Assembly (NCBI RefSeq): GCF_000264905.1
Contig: NW_006763137.1
Span: 514,557 to 578,556, forward strand
Direction of reading: 5' to 3'
Source of the DNA: Stereum hirsutum FP-91666 SS1
Taxonomy: Eukaryota; Basidiomycota; Agaricomycetes; Russulales; Stereaceae
Length of the DNA: 64,000 nucleotides
The stretch's first letter is position 1. Every line of letters begins with the position of its first letter. This document shows, piece by piece, positions 1 through 11,445 of the stretch. The notes under the pieces are model-generated. The model was not told where the DNA came from. It did no database searches and saw nothing but the letters and a program-made list of their open reading frames with translations. The position numbers and the translations under genes were made by a program.

Positions 1-1070
1 TCGTCAAGAATTTGCCTTAGAAGTTCGATGCTCGGGAGGATGGCCCATGAGCCACTTTCGAAAGCTGAAACCATGTCTAAGCGCACTGTGTGGAATACTG
101 TTATGATTAAATATTATCATAAAATGGAAGCATCCACGCACGGTGGAACACATTTGATGGTCTATCGAGACACAGGTCCAATCCTCTTTGCCCCCATACA
201 TGAGCGAGTCGGTATTGCTGTGAGGAAGTATCATATATCAGTATTTCGTGATAACAGAGGGCCATGGACTCACCAGATTCTTGTCAGACGAGAACGGATC
301 AATCAGTGCTGTTTGGAAGAGGCCTGCGGCAGGTTGAGTTTCCGATGTCAACAAGCACCATGGTTCAATCCCCTTTGGTATCGTCGAGGCGCGAGAAGCA
401 GAGCGTGGACGCGATGGGTAGGACATTTTGAGAAGAAAAAGTGTTTCGTGAGCAATTGTAGGCAGGAGAGCAGAATAAACCTAACGAGACGAAGGTCGTG
501 GTCGTGGTTCAATTGATGCGAGTTCAAAGTCAAGCCAAGCCGGTGTCAAAGCTTTCGAACCGCGAAACCGGCAAATTCCGGTCCAGCCCAGTGCCAGTGA
601 CAGGGCTCGGGGACCTCCTGTCCTCGACGGTGCCGCATCATCCAGCTGAAAGTTTGTCGCTGCCAATAATCACGTCTAGTACCCTTGAATGTCTCCTGAA
701 ATGGATATAAAACCTAAGCCGGCCACTCTCTCACCGCAGGCATGCCGCCAATCATCACACGCTATTGCGTCGAGGGTCTACCTAAGAGTCGGTGGCAACT
801 TGAAAGCACATCGCTCAGGAAGTTTACGACGGCCAACCCTGACAGAACTCGTACAATCAGAACCACCTCTCTTTGGTCCGCACTTTGGCAATTTGCCATC
901 TTGAAGTGCCATCAATTGACCTCACGTTACACTGGCTTACGCTAGGCTGGCTTTTCTTTGAACTCGCCTCACTTGGAACAACTGTCTTTACTTTGACCTG
1001 TCTTTACTTTGACCTGACATGGCACCGCAGAATCCATGTCGCTTCTCGGTGATGCCATTGTTCTCCGGTT
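1..1070. other. Window start, no recognisable gene
   Basis: Open frames exist here, the longest being 162 codons on the plus strand at 28-516. None shows a recognisable domain or joins to a neighbouring exon by plausible splice sites. A 16-nt unit is tandemly duplicated at 982-1013, just upstream of the next gene. The stretch may hold the promoter of the HNH-like gene and the end of an unseen neighbour. Confidence 0.4.
982..1013. repeat. Two exact 16-nt tandem units
   Basis: The unit CTGTCTTTACTTTGAC occurs twice back to back, followed by the first five bases of a third copy. It lies about 70 bp upstream of the TATA-like box of the HNH-like gene, so it could be a duplicated regulatory site or simple slippage. 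Confidence 0.7.
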
Positions 1071-1074
1071 AGCT

Positions 1075-1085
1075 CAATATATAAA
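1075..1085 (+). promoter_or_regulatory. TATA-like box of the HNH-like gene
   Basis: The sequence AATATATAAAGG lies about 100 bp upstream of the chosen ATG at 1176, a usual distance for a fungal TATA element. A transcription start about 30 bp downstream would give a short leader. Confidence 0.5.
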
Positions 1086-1175
1086 GGGCATAGCCCTCAA
1101 AGTTATCTATCACACTTCTCATTCTCCAACGTATATTCTCGTTTCTTGACTGCCACGACTTTGTTTATCCTCACC

Positions 1176-2791
1176 ATGGTCGTTGTGAATCCCAACTCCA
1201 CACCTGACTCTCTGGAGATCGATTTTCACGATACCACGTCGGAAGATGCCCAGAAGACACCTACCCGTGGACGAACTCCCACTAGAGACTCCTCCCTCCA
1301 AAGGTCGAATACTGTCTCTGGACACATAACTGTAGAGAGTGAGCTGACTAGTCCCAACTTTCTGTCTTCTAATATTGTCTAACTCACTCTCCATGCGACG
1401 TCTGCCACAGACTCGACCAACCATGCTCAGGCCACGTTAACAACATCCATTTCTTCCGAGCCTTCAGCTTCTGTGAAGAGCACAACATCAGTGGCGACCA
1501 CCATCGAGGACGTCGAAACACATGATGATCCAAACTATCGCCCTACTCTTGATACCATCTCCGCAGCTTTGTCTCTTGCAGCTGAACTCAACATAGACCC
1601 ATTACCGTCCTATATTGGCCAACGGACCCGGGGGGAGCGCTCACCAGTCCCGTTCAAGAATGTCAAACCGGGATCACTGGCACCGCCAAAGACACGGCGC
1701 AAGATTCGTATGCTTCAGAGGGACCTGAACATTCCTGAAGGGCAATGTGCTGTGACGCTAGAGCACACGCCGAAATCTTCCTTTGAGTATGCGCATGTCA
1801 TACCTCGCTCCATCGCGTTGACCGAGGCATGTAGTTTTTCCTTTTCTTTAACTGTGCCGCTCACTAACGGACATTACCACCAAAACTCAGATTCGTCACC
1901 TCGAGAGGGCATTTGGCATGGATCCTGCGACTCTCAATATTCACACACACCCGAACGTATTTCCCTGTATGTCTTATTTCTCCACACGTTCAATGCGAAC
2001 CAGTATTGCTCATAAATAATCTCCAGTACGCGTGGATGTCCACAAGCCTTTTGACGATGGTGTCTGGAGCTGTGCCCCTGTAGCTGGCTCCGATCTCGAG
2101 GAAGAGATGAAAGTCTACCTCCATGCACTCAAACAAGTCAAAGCAGTCGAGGGACACCCTCCGTATTGGAGACAGGTTAGCGGTCTTTCTATCGAACTTT
2201 CCTCAGCAATACTAAGCCCCCTCCCAGGTAATCAATCGCAAACAATACGAGTATAGTTTCGTTGTGCTTGATACTGAGCCGTGGGCGATCGCCCGACGTC
2301 TCCAGCCAACCAACAATCCAGATTATCATGTCCACGAGACAATCAACTACCCATTCGAAAAAATGACCATTAAAACTCACATTCACCCCTTCCCTTTCGT
2401 GTATGACCTGGTCACAAAAATCAGGCGAACCGCGGACCCTCCTCATACCCAACGGGTGATTGAAGATCGTCATGGCTGCTCAGTCCAGACGTACTTGGAC
2501 ATCGTTGACGAATGGATGGGCTTGGATCTACCACCCGATTATACCACCGCTGGGCCACGTCCGAAGCCTGTGTCGACCATAATGCCACCGGTCACACCGA
2601 GGTACCAACTTCGTCATCGTGTTAATGGCAAGGTACCGCCGAAGCCAAAGAATGCCAACGCTCATCGTGCGCAGACCGACCCACTTCCTGTAGACGAGGG
2701 TGATACATCCTCAGAGACAAGTTCCGACCATCCGCCAGCGGGTGTCATCCAATCCGATACTGCATTGCTTAACAAGAAGGTCGAATGGTAA
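1176..2791 (+). CDS. HNH-nuclease-like fungal protein
   Basis: I read five exons (1176-1338, 1411-1826, 1891-1966, 2027-2175, 2228-2791) giving 455 residues, with all phases consistent. Residues about 165-270 resemble the fungal HNH family: a Cys-containing start (CAVTLEHTP), a first His in EYAHVIPRS, an Asn in LNIHTHPNVFP, and a last His in RVDVHKPFDDGVW. This His-Asn-His order is the metal-binding core of HNH endonucleases. The N-terminal 100 residues are Ser/Thr-rich and look disordered, as does the C-terminal tail. The second intron appears to use a GC donor (GAG|GCATGT). Such genes are multi-copy in Agaricomycetes and their role is unknown; nuclease activity is inferred only from the motif. 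The start is the first ATG after the TATA box that leads into the spliced frame. Confidence 0.7.
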
Positions 2792-3283
2792 TGTATGCTT
2801 TATCTGGTGTCAGTAGTTCGATAATATCTTGTGCCCTCTAAATTCCCTCCCTAGTACTATAATCTTTCTTTACGAGACTCGATTCTTACATCGCATCCAA
2901 ATTACCGCACACCCTCCTCTCTTAATTCCGCTTATGTCAGCCTCGTTCTACATATATGTCTCATAACTTTTCTCCGTCTCTATGTAATACCATGACAATT
3001 ATGATGACTATTTCTAGCCCAATTGATGCTCTGTTCCGTGTGACGAAGGGAGTAGTAAGTATCCAAACGATAAGCGAAGCTGAAGGACCCATTGGACTAC
3101 TTAGAAACTCCAGCAAGGTCACGCATGACTCTCAGCGATTGTCAATACCACGTTCCATAATTCAGCATACACGGAGAGCGTACCATCAGATACACGACCG
3201 CGCTACATAAGTAATAAAACATACTAAAAGGCACGACCGAAACTACATGTACATGACCTAATTGACTACATCCCATTCTCGCC
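2792..3283. other. Intergenic between HNH-like gene and PCP gene
   Basis: Convergent 3' regions of two genes. An 84-codon plus-strand frame at 2956 has no recognisable feature. I see nothing else. Confidence 0.5.
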
Positions 3284-4183
3284 TTAGCACCTCCCACTCA
3301 TCACCATTGCCCTAATCAACGCCAATGCCACCTTCCTCCCCTTGTCCAACACGTCCTCGTCGCTCTCCGGTGGCACATGTAGAAACACGACCGGTCTCTC
3401 TCCCTCATCCCCATTCTTCCTCCATAAATGCGATAACGATGAATAATAGATGAAGTCACAGAGATAGAACCCCGCGTTGTCTGATGCTCTAACACTTATC
3501 CCCTCCGGCAGCCCCTTCTCACCTTGCCGTGCGCTAGAACGATGCATCCTCTCGATAATATCATCCACGTCCAAGGTCGACTGGACGATCTCCGGGCATC
3601 CCCTCCAATATTCTCCCTCCGCCAATCCCATCTCTTCCTCGCATTCTCTAAGCGTTCTCCCATCCACATCTAACGTCGGAGTGCCCTTCTTTGCGTTGAC
3701 ATCGTACCCGTCTCTATGACCTTGTCTCTCCACTCTATACTCGTTCGCATTGTTGGACATTCCGATATGTAGAATGTACGAGCATTGAGCGTACGAGGGG
3801 TCGTAAGATGGGGAGGAGGGAGAAGAATAGATGGCTGGGATGAGTTTGCGGACGGTAAGAAAGGAGACGTGGATCGGTTCGGGATAGGGTATGAGTCGAA
3901 TGGTCAACATTCTTGGTGACGATTCATGGTCTTTGGATAAGGTGTTAGATGTGCCAGTGATGGGAATAGTGATGGTCGAAGGCAGGGAATGTGCGATGAG
4001 AGAGGATGGGTTACGCGGGTATTCTTCGCGGAAAGGGCCAAAGCCGGTGACTAGGACTTTGATCTCGTCAGGGGACTCGTCTGAGTCCATGCTGGAGGTG
4101 GAGATGCTAGATTCGGAGTATCTGTCTGATTCAGAGCTTGGGGTTGGGGAACGAGGTGGTGGTGGTGGTGGGGACGGTGGCAT
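3284..4183 (-). CDS. Pyroglutamyl-peptidase I (peptidase C15)
   Basis: An intronless 299-residue frame. Residues about 42-56 (KVLVTGFGPFREEYPRNPS) match the N-terminal signature of pyroglutamyl peptidases, which remove an N-terminal 5-oxoproline from peptides in the cytosol. The segment HIGMSNNANEYRVERQGHR carries the family's conserved glutamate region. ASDNAGFYLCDFIYY holds the catalytic Cys in its usual context, and VVFLHVPPE holds the catalytic His. The protein is longer than bacterial members (about 215) because of a proline- and serine-rich N-terminal extension of about 40 residues and an insertion before the Cys. The ATG at 4183 is the only upstream start; a later start inside the Ser-rich leader (MDSDESPDE) is possible. 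Fungal PCP proteins often have such extensions. Confidence 0.88.
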   Translation of the reverse strand: MPPSPPPPPPRSPTPSSESDRYSESSISTSSMDSDESPDEIKVLVTGFGPFREEYPRNPSSLIAHSLPSTITIPITGTSNTLSKDHESSPRMLTIRLIPYPEPIHVSFLTVRKLIPAIYSSPSSPSYDPSYAQCSYILHIGMSNNANEYRVERQGHRDGYDVNAKKGTPTLDVDGRTLRECEEEMGLAEGEYWRGCPEIVQSTLDVDDIIERMHRSSARQGEKGLPEGISVRASDNAGFYLCDFIYYSSLSHLWRKNGDEGERPVVFLHVPPESDEDVLDKGRKVALALIRAMVMSGRC

Positions 4184-4685
4184 GATGATATCGCGTCACA
4201 AGCTTGCAGTGAAGTAGATATGAATAGATCGAGGAGCTCTGAATCCAAACTGCCAACAGGACAGCTGATTAATGGATAACGGTAGATTGACCACCACTGC
4301 TATTTTCCTCAGTGTATCAGGATATCATGTTCGGCCCAAGTGTCGTAGAACAAGAGGAGGCAAAGAGGATGTCCATGTGCTGATTGTGGCGGTGGCGATA
4401 AGCTGCGAACGCGGAAGGCCGGACGGATTTCAGTTCGAAGTTCCGAAGGCTTCTGATCCTAACAGAACCAAACAACCGCGTCGCGTTCAAGTCGCGTTAA
4501 GTCGCGATCGCGTTCCGCTTGATTAGTTCGATCATACTTTTTCTGTTCTCCTAATGATTGCCTAATAAGTACGGCACAAGGTAAATGGGCCCATACGAAC
4601 ACGCGTCACTCTCTGTATTTGCGCAATTGTCATGGTGTACTGATTGCTGCTCATACTTGTCTTGCACTCTACCAGTCGGACGTGC
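4184..4685. other. Intergenic with MYND-type upstream block
   Basis: Divergent upstream region between the peptidase gene and the MYND relic. It contains one copy of the 44-nt block listed separately and no complete gene. Confidence 0.5.
4442..4485 (+). promoter_or_regulatory. 44-nt upstream block, copy 1 (relic side)
   Basis: The block begins TCCGAAGGCTTCTGATCCTA, continues with an ACCAAACA core and ends in CGCGTCGCG. Nearly the same 44 nt lies at 8852-8895, upstream of the intact MYND gene, and a diverged copy lies at 13338-13381. Here it sits about 200 bp before the start of the MYND relic, the same relative place as in the intact gene. That supports a shared promoter element, though a small dispersed repeat is also possible. 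Confidence 0.6.
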
Positions 4686-4686
4686 C

Positions 4687-4880
4687 ATGGGTCCAAAACT
4701 CAGACTTCAATCACCTATGCAAACTAAGTAGTACTGAGATACTCCGCGTCCTCGCGGGCCAGACGAACCTGAGGCCAAATCTCGAGCTAAAGTGTTTGAG
4801 ATGGTTGTTCAAGGCAAAAAGCTGGCGGCGAAGATCGCGATACATATGCAGGACCTGGAGAAGGAGCTCGACAAATGATA
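4687..4880 (+). pseudogene. Internally deleted relic of the MYND gene
   Basis: The ATG context and first codons (ATGGGTCCAAAACTCAGAC) align with the start of the intact gene at 9077 (ATGGCTCCAAAACGTAGAC). About 40 bp later the sequence matches the last part of the same gene: a stretch coding for ILRVLAGQTNLRP and, in a shifted frame, KKLAAKIAIHMQDLEKEL, compared with LRVLAEQTNL and KELAAKIGLHMQDLRKEL in the intact protein. About 450 internal codons, including the MYND finger, are absent and the reading frame is broken. The upstream 44-nt block is also shared, so this is a duplicated gene that later lost its body. Transcription cannot be judged from sequence. Confidence 0.72.
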
Positions 4881-5190
4881 TTTCTTTCGATTCGTACAGG
4901 ACGCCGTTGAATGAATTCGAGGGTTGAGACCAGACAGAGCTTTGTACGCAGAAGGAGTCGAGTGCTACGATGGAGCACGATATGTAGAAGCGCGATAAAG
5001 AGTACTGCACAAAGTGATATACAGACTCAGTGCAACAGACAGGGTGGGTAGAGCAACGGTGCGGCAGCGTGAGATAGCGATAGTGATACGAAAGCATACG
5101 TGAATGAGTAGCGATGAGAGCGATTGGAAGAAATAGCAAGGCCATTGCATAGTAGGATACTGGGGGGTCGGAAAGGGTGGACTATACAGT
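4881..5190. other. Intergenic, relic to FunK1 3' end
   Basis: No gene recognised. The minus-strand frames here are shadows without domain features. Confidence 0.5.
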
Positions 5191-8167
5191 CTATCTTCTT
5201 GCGCGTTTCTTTGAAGGCGGCTTCGTCCCCCTCGCAGATCGAGATCCACTTGCTGTAGTACGAGTGTCTTGGTCTACCTTAGTTTTCGAACGAGTAGAGC
5301 GTCGAGGTCCCGTCGAAGAAGATTCGCCGGTTACGGAAGTCGACGGGGATGCGTGGACGCCATCGTCTTCGACGGTATCGTCATCCGCTCCTCTCCTCCG
5401 TTTCGAGGCTTTGCGGGACGTGCTGTTATCTGGTGGAGCTACTGTGTCCTCTGTTGCAGTAGCATCGAACCTGACGGCGCGTGTCTGACCAGAGCCAGAT
5501 GACGGCCCAGCGTGCTTGACGGGGGTGACGTTTCCGCGTTTGCGACTCGCGGAGGCACGACTGCGGTCTATATCCGCCTGTATCTCCTCCTTCGACTTCC
5601 AAACCTCGATGGAGCTGTCCTCGTCGGTGTACGGCCCATTCAGTTCGCGTTGTCGCATTTCCACTTCCGCCTCCTCCTGGATACGATAATTCTCATCCGT
5701 GTCATGCCAAGTCGGAAGTACACGCATGGCTTCCGCAAATGCGAATTGCTTCAAGAAGCGCTCGTGAACGCCGGTAAACTTCCTCTTCGAGTACGCATCC
5801 TTGAGGATCTCATGAAGGGCAGCGACGAGGCGTAAAGCAGGGCGGAAATACGGAGGGAACCAGGAGGACATCTCGGATGAGGCGGGATTCTCATGGACGA
5901 GGAGGTGACCTTTCTGTCTCGCGAGAGTAGCACCATCAAGTGACTCGAAAGTGGCCTTGATGGAATCCTTCAAATCCTGTCGGACGACCTCGTCTTCTGG
6001 CCATGCGTGCGTACGACGGGTTGCGGGACCTTCGTAGCTGACGCCTAGCCAGCAGAGCACCCAAAAAAAGGACTCTAAGTCGTGGACGGCGTCGTGCTTC
6101 ACTGTACGTCCGGTTGTAGGCATGGGCTCCATCATGTCGTCGTCTTCCTCTGTGAATTGGACGCTTTTCGATTGCGGCGGAGGAAAACTATAGGGTCTAC
6201 CTGTCAAGATCTCACCGCTCATGAACGCTCTCGTACCCTGGGAGTCATGTCGATGTTAACTTAAACCAGAAGGATAGTGAAGCAAGCCAAAAAAAAAAAA
6301 AAGAAGAACACTCACGCTACGTTCGTCGCCAATTGTAGCCCGAGTATGCTCTTTGAGGTTGATCGCGAAGTCAAGGTCGATAAGAACGCCATGATAGCCA
6401 CGTTCGGTCGAATCGGGAATGATGAGAATGTTCCCTTGACTGATATCCCTGTGTAGAATACTTTCTTTTGCCAGAAACTGATGGCCTGGGTGTAGCAAAA
6501 GTAAGATACGTCAGGACATGATTGATGTGCTCGCACTCGATGGCGCCTCACCTTGGATAGCATCCCGCAACACGCCAATCATCTCACCCAAGGAGCGGAA
6601 TCGAGTAAGAGGCAGGCCGTAGGTCTCCATGATCAAACGCGTGTGAATTCGATTGTGTGGCCCACCAGTCGACTTCGCCTTCTTCAAAATATCACCCTCG
6701 TACGGGATGTCGCCATGTGAGATGCTAGGGAGAAGATACTGGTCTCTCTTCAATGGATGGTCCGCCAGGATCTTCTTGGCTTCTCTCTGGTCGGTCGTGA
6801 GTAACAGCGCATCGTTCTCGGACGGCTTGAGGCCTCTGCGGATGAAATTGAGAGTATCGTCTCGTCGTCCTTTGATCCGAACAACGTTGTAGGAGTAGAC
6901 CTTTGCGACGCCCGGCCCTTCACGGTAAAGATCGCCTTCGAGACCTCGCCGCTCGTCTCGCCAGGCGTCCTTGAAGACATAGACCTGGCAAATACCAGTC
7001 AGATAAGAGAGAGGAAGTAGGAGATGACACGACATGCCTTGCGGTCCTTTTGTTCTTTCTCTATATCTTCGACTCTCCAAGCTAGCCAGATCCTTGTTGC
7101 TCGTCCTCGAAGAACCTCGGCTCGGGCCAAACTCAGTGCTTTGTACAAGATAAACCGCTCCTGTGGTGGATCGCTACGACCGCGCGTCTCCTCGTCATCG
7201 TCGGACGTACCCGTTTGAGGATCAGGAGAGGTGGATGGAGCATCTACAGTGACCAGCCACATACGAGTATAGGGACTGGATGGGATATGAGCATCGTGGA
7301 CCTGATAGGATGGGAGAGAATGTCCGTGGGGGTGATCGTCGTCGATGATGAAACGGAGCATCGTTGGATCCCAGCCTAATGACTCAGGCGCTTTCACGAG
7401 CAGGCCGACAATGACGCGGATGAACTGTTTCGCATTCTATATACCAATAGCTCGTAAACACTCATATGGACTGCGACATGGAAGAACACGAGAATGAAGC
7501 CTACCTTGTGGATATCGAACGGTGGTGCCGCCAAGCTTCCGCTTCGATCAACTTGCCATAGAGTCAATGCACGTCGAGCGAACACAAGGCCGTACATGAA
7601 CCGACGATCAGGCTGCTCTCTCAACGTTGACCGGATATACCGCAACAGCTGCAAGGCGGCGGAATCGTCTACGTCCTTCTTGACTTCGATCAGGCTATGA
7701 ATAGCGCGCCACCATAGGAGCGCAGCTATGGTAGTACTAATCAAGTCAGGCCTACTCTGGTCCTGGAAGTCGGACTTCGGTGGCGACGCATGCTCGTCGC
7801 GCCAATGAACTTCGTACAAGGCCTCTTTGCATAACTCGAGTATCTGGTTTAGAAGCTTTGTTAACGGGCTGTAGAGGACAGTCTCGTTCCTGGGAGATGT
7901 TGGGAGGTGCTTCCAGATTTGTTTATTGGGATCATAGGCTTTGCTTTTGACGAGGGCTCTATAGATGCGATCTGTAATCTTGTTGATCAAGGGAGCGGAG
8001 TCGCCGAGGAAGGTATCGATGAGCCCCTCCGTATTACCGTAGGCATGGCCATCCATCTCGTTCGCGACGACGCGCTCAGCATCGTAGATAGAGCTGCGAA
8101 GATGGCTATCCAGGGACGAGGTGTCAGTGCCTTTGTGAGGAGTATTCAGAGGGGTGTGAGTAGCCAT
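5191..8167 (-). CDS. FunK1-type fungal protein kinase
   Basis: I read five exons (8167-7505, 7436-7038, 6984-6552, 6485-6316, 6237-5191) giving 903 residues, all in phase. The N-terminal half has the features of the fungal-specific FunK1 kinases (for example SLIEVKKDV). The catalytic half carries HRDISQGNILI (catalytic loop, about residue 511) and GVLIDLDFAINL, where DLD replaces the usual DFG. This is followed by GTRAFMSGEIL and HDLESFFWVLCWL, both typical of the family. The C-terminal 130 residues are disordered, basic and nuclear-signal-like, ending KKRARR. The second intron seems to use a GC donor (AAG|GCATGT). FunK1 kinases are greatly expanded in multicellular basidiomycetes and have been linked to development; substrates are unknown. 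The start at 8167 gives the best N-terminus, but a frame open to 8284 allows an earlier one. Confidence 0.88.
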
Positions 8168-9076
8168 ACGAGTGATGGGGGAACACGAGCTGGTCCTCCT
8201 CTTCTGATGACCACAAGTTATAGTCTTCTTCGGTGGCGCTGTCGAACAACACTTTGACGAATTGGGAAGCGCGTGAGACAACATTTAAAAACCAGGGCAC
8301 CTGCAAAGAAACACATACACGAGTCATGCCGTTCTAGATCCGCACAAGATAACGCTATATTAGGATTGCGTGCTTTGATTGAGACAGATGTGAGTCAGCG
8401 ATACTCAACTAGAGCAGAAGCGCTCGACTCACGATGCAGTGGTTGCCCTGATGAGCGTCGACCACCATTTCGAACTGACTGGTCTGAAGAGATGACGTTC
8501 AGAGGTATCTCCGCAAGTGGAAGAAGCATCTTATGATAAATGAGCTGAGTGGGAGGTGAAAGAGCTAAAAGTCTATCGATAGTCGACGGGGTATATATAA
8601 GGCCAGTAGCTGCGCAGGTCGAAGTTCAGAAGAAAGGCCATAAAGGGAAACGTGTTCAGGGACAGGAGTCTCGGCTCCAGCCGCACGGCTGACACGCTGT
8701 CCAACAACTCGTCAACCCTTGCCTCCATGATCCTGACCATCTGGATCATCGACTTCAAATATTGAACAGATGCTATGCTCACAATATATTTAGTACGCTG
8801 GGGTCGGGATGTATGGCTCAGTCCGCGCCTGAGGCCGCGCCAAGTTGAAATTCCGAAGGCTTCTGATCCTAACAATACCAAACAAACGCGTCGCGATCGG
8901 CGGAATCTGTTTCCTCCCGCCTCATCTTGCGACCCCCATCCCTGACACACAAGGTAGGCGATTATTATTCGAATACACCGAGATCTTCTGTCTCGCGCGA
9001 CATTCTCTCTACGATCGTGTTGTTGCTTATTTCTTGGTGCACTTCAGAGCTCAGACTCACCTCAACCGAACGCGTC
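8168..9076. other. Divergent intergenic region, FunK1 and MYND
   Basis: Shared upstream region of two divergent genes. It holds a TATA-like sequence (GTATATATAAGG, 8590-8601, plus strand) and the second copy of the 44-nt block at 8852. Plus-strand frames from 8927 run into the MYND gene without a stop, so a longer N-terminus is formally possible. Confidence 0.5.
8852..8895 (+). promoter_or_regulatory. 44-nt upstream block, copy 2 (MYND gene)
   Basis: This copy matches copy 1 at 4442 almost throughout: the same 5' half, then ACCAAACA, then CGCGTCGCG. It starts 225 bp upstream of the MYND ATG. Its repetition with the relic suggests it is part of the gene's promoter. Confidence 0.6.
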
Positions 9077-10942
9077 ATGGCTCCAAAACGTAGACACCAA
9101 ACTCGTACCAACCCTGGAACTTTTACTCCTGACACTGCATCCATCGTTAAAGTATTCAATGCAGCACTTGCGGATCCTCTGCATCCTACAGGCTGCATCC
9201 ATCTGCTGAACGAACCCCTCATGGTCTTCGGCGAGGACCAGTACATTGGTAACGTCCTCTTCGATCTCCGCCAAAACCATCACGACTTCTACACCACCTG
9301 CATGCGCTTCCTCGTCACACCTCCCCCAGGCGAACACAAAGATAGCCAGGAATCTGAATCGACGAAAGAACTCATCTCGATCATGTCAACTTGCACTTGC
9401 GACCTGTCGAACCCAACGATCAAATATCTCCATGAACGTTCCCGCAAACGTCATGGCAAACCTAACCTCCAGACTATATTCTCTAACATCGCAGGGGCGG
9501 TTCAAATGGCTCTACAACCCGCCAAAGCCGAAGGAAAAGTCCACAAAGTCGAGTCGAACCTCAAGAAAGCCTCCGAGAAAGGTCTCGAAGCGCCTTTGTG
9601 GCCCACCTGCCCTCAGGATCTGTTCCCTATCGGTGCTGAAGAGACCATGAACGCGCTTGCTCAATGGCTCGAGATTCATGCTGCGCCTGGCTTACTCGGA
9701 TTCTTAGGCTCGTACCTCGAGATCTGTAAACGTGCTGCTATTCCTTACTTCATCGCCTCTCCGACGCTTCCTGGAAAATTCGTCGGTATCGCGGAGATCA
9801 TATACATGGTGTGGGCATTCCAGGAGCAATCCGACAGAGCCAGTTGTGCCACCAGTCTTACGCTCCTGAAGGGCGCGGCCCTTGTGGCCCTCTTGCTCAC
9901 CAGTCACTGCACGAAACAAGAGCTGGTCGAGTTCGAGAAGAGGGCCGAAGTCCAGCATCGATCCGTCCTCGGCCTCTGCAAGACCATCCTCGAGTGGCTC
10001 CCCAAACTCGACGCATCGATATGGCCCCGCGATACTTACCAGTCCTACGACGCCGGCAAGGGCGTTTCGGAGGATATCGCTTACGTCCGGGAATGTTTCA
10101 CGGGTCTGGGACAATGCATTCATTATTTTATGGATCTGCCGTTCGACGTGGAGGAATACCATCCGACGATCGTGTGGCGCTCAAGGATGCATCGCGAGAT
10201 GGAGAAGGATCCGAAGACGCTGGCGTTCAGTGTGTATTTCGAGCTGTATACCGCGCAGCGGTGTTTTGCGCCTGGATGTCAGGAGACGTACGCGGGCGCG
10301 GGGAGGAAGTTCGCCTACTGCAGCGGGTGTAAACGCGTCCCTTACTGCTCCAAGGAGTGTCAGGTCAGTACTTTTTTCGAGTCATTCTCATTCTATTTGC
10401 CCAGTTGTCCCCGTACTTTCGCTCACAAGGTGAACACGTTCGCAGACTGCAGCTTGGAAACACCCCAGAGTACCCCATAAAGATGTCTGCAAATACCTTC
10501 GAGTCCTCGCCGAACAGACGAACCTCACACCGCACCCCGAACCGTCCGATGGACCAGCATTCGTCCAAGCCATTCAGGACAAAGAACTCGCCGCGAAGAT
10601 CGGGCTGCACATGCAAGATCTGAGGAAGGAACTCTCTACAAATGGTACCGTCCTTCTTTCCCTTTTCTTTCGGCGCGGTCTCTGGCGTTCCTCCCGTGTT
10701 CGATCCGGCGTTGTGCTAATTTAATTTGTGCTTGCCCTTCACCTCAGTACCCTTGAAAGAGTCTAGACCGCCCACTCAAAACGATGATGAACTCGAAACC
10801 GAGGCTACAGAACCTAAGGTCGACGATATGGAGGTCGCTGAAAGGTGATTTTGTTACTGCCATGCTTCTGCGTCTATTGTTCTCTGATAGCCTGTGATGT
10901 CTTCCTAGAGTTGAAAACGAAGAACTACCTGTAGTAGGGTAA
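9077..10942 (+). CDS. MYND zinc-finger protein
   Basis: Four exons (9077-10363, 10446-10644, 10748-10844, 10909-10942) give 538 residues in phase. The MYND finger spans the first splice junction at about residues 396-450: C-x4-C in CFAPGCQE, then CSGCKRVPYCSKECQ, then AWKHPRVPHKDVC, which supplies the last His and Cys. The 390 residues before it are mostly helical, without a recognised domain, as in the many MYND proteins of unknown function in Agaricomycetes. MYND fingers usually bind proline-rich peptides and mediate protein contacts. I chose the start MAPKRRHQT because the relic at 4687 preserves the same start context; a frame open from 8927 gives an alternative 50 residues longer. Function beyond protein binding cannot be stated. 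Confidence 0.82.
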
Positions 10943-11329
10943 TGGTGATCGATGACCGCCTGAGCCTGAGGGTTCATCCGTGAAAAAATGAGCTTGAGCG
11001 TTGTATGTATTATGTATCCATGTTGTTGCAAAACTTCTTGTTGCTCCTCACTCCTCGAAGCACTCGGTGAATGACCGAACATACTTGGAGGTGCAGCATG
11101 CCAGTGCGGGCGACAACAGAGCAAGATGGTCGCTTCGTCACGAATAAACCAGCGGCCTACATGATATCAAGAAGGAAAGCTACTCCTCTATTCGATATAG
11201 CTTGGCCTCCGCGCACCCTCCGACATTCTCCACGGTAATCGATGCAGAAGGGACTAAAGTTTTTGATCAGGTCCTTGTTTCCCCTGGAGATTACTTACAC
11301 GTTGAGGACTGGTACAGCAAATGTGACAA

Positions 11330-11445
11330 GCTGTTTTGGCCAGTTTTGGCCAGTTTGTTCGGTTTTTCTCAGTTCCAAGGAACGGACAGTTCGGGCAAGT
11401 TTGGGTTTTGAGGCGATATTTGCCCAAACTCAGTGAAACTCACAG
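11330..11445. repeat. GGCCAGTTTT tandem repeat remnant
   Basis: GTTTTGGCCA repeats two to three times at 11331-11352, followed by a T/G-rich stretch with TTTGGGTTTTGAGG and GCCCAAACTC. Similar words occur at 13066-13125, where GGGCCAAACT is tandem. The two stretches look like decayed members of one low-complexity repeat family. Confidence 0.45.

Noticed and set aside
28..516. 162-codon plus-strand open frame at the window start
   Set aside because: No recognisable domain, no splice partners and overlap with equally long minus-strand frames. Chance frame more likely than a gene.
10744..11124. 126-codon minus-strand frame over the MYND 3' end
   Set aside because: Overlaps spliced exons of the MYND gene and has no features of its own.
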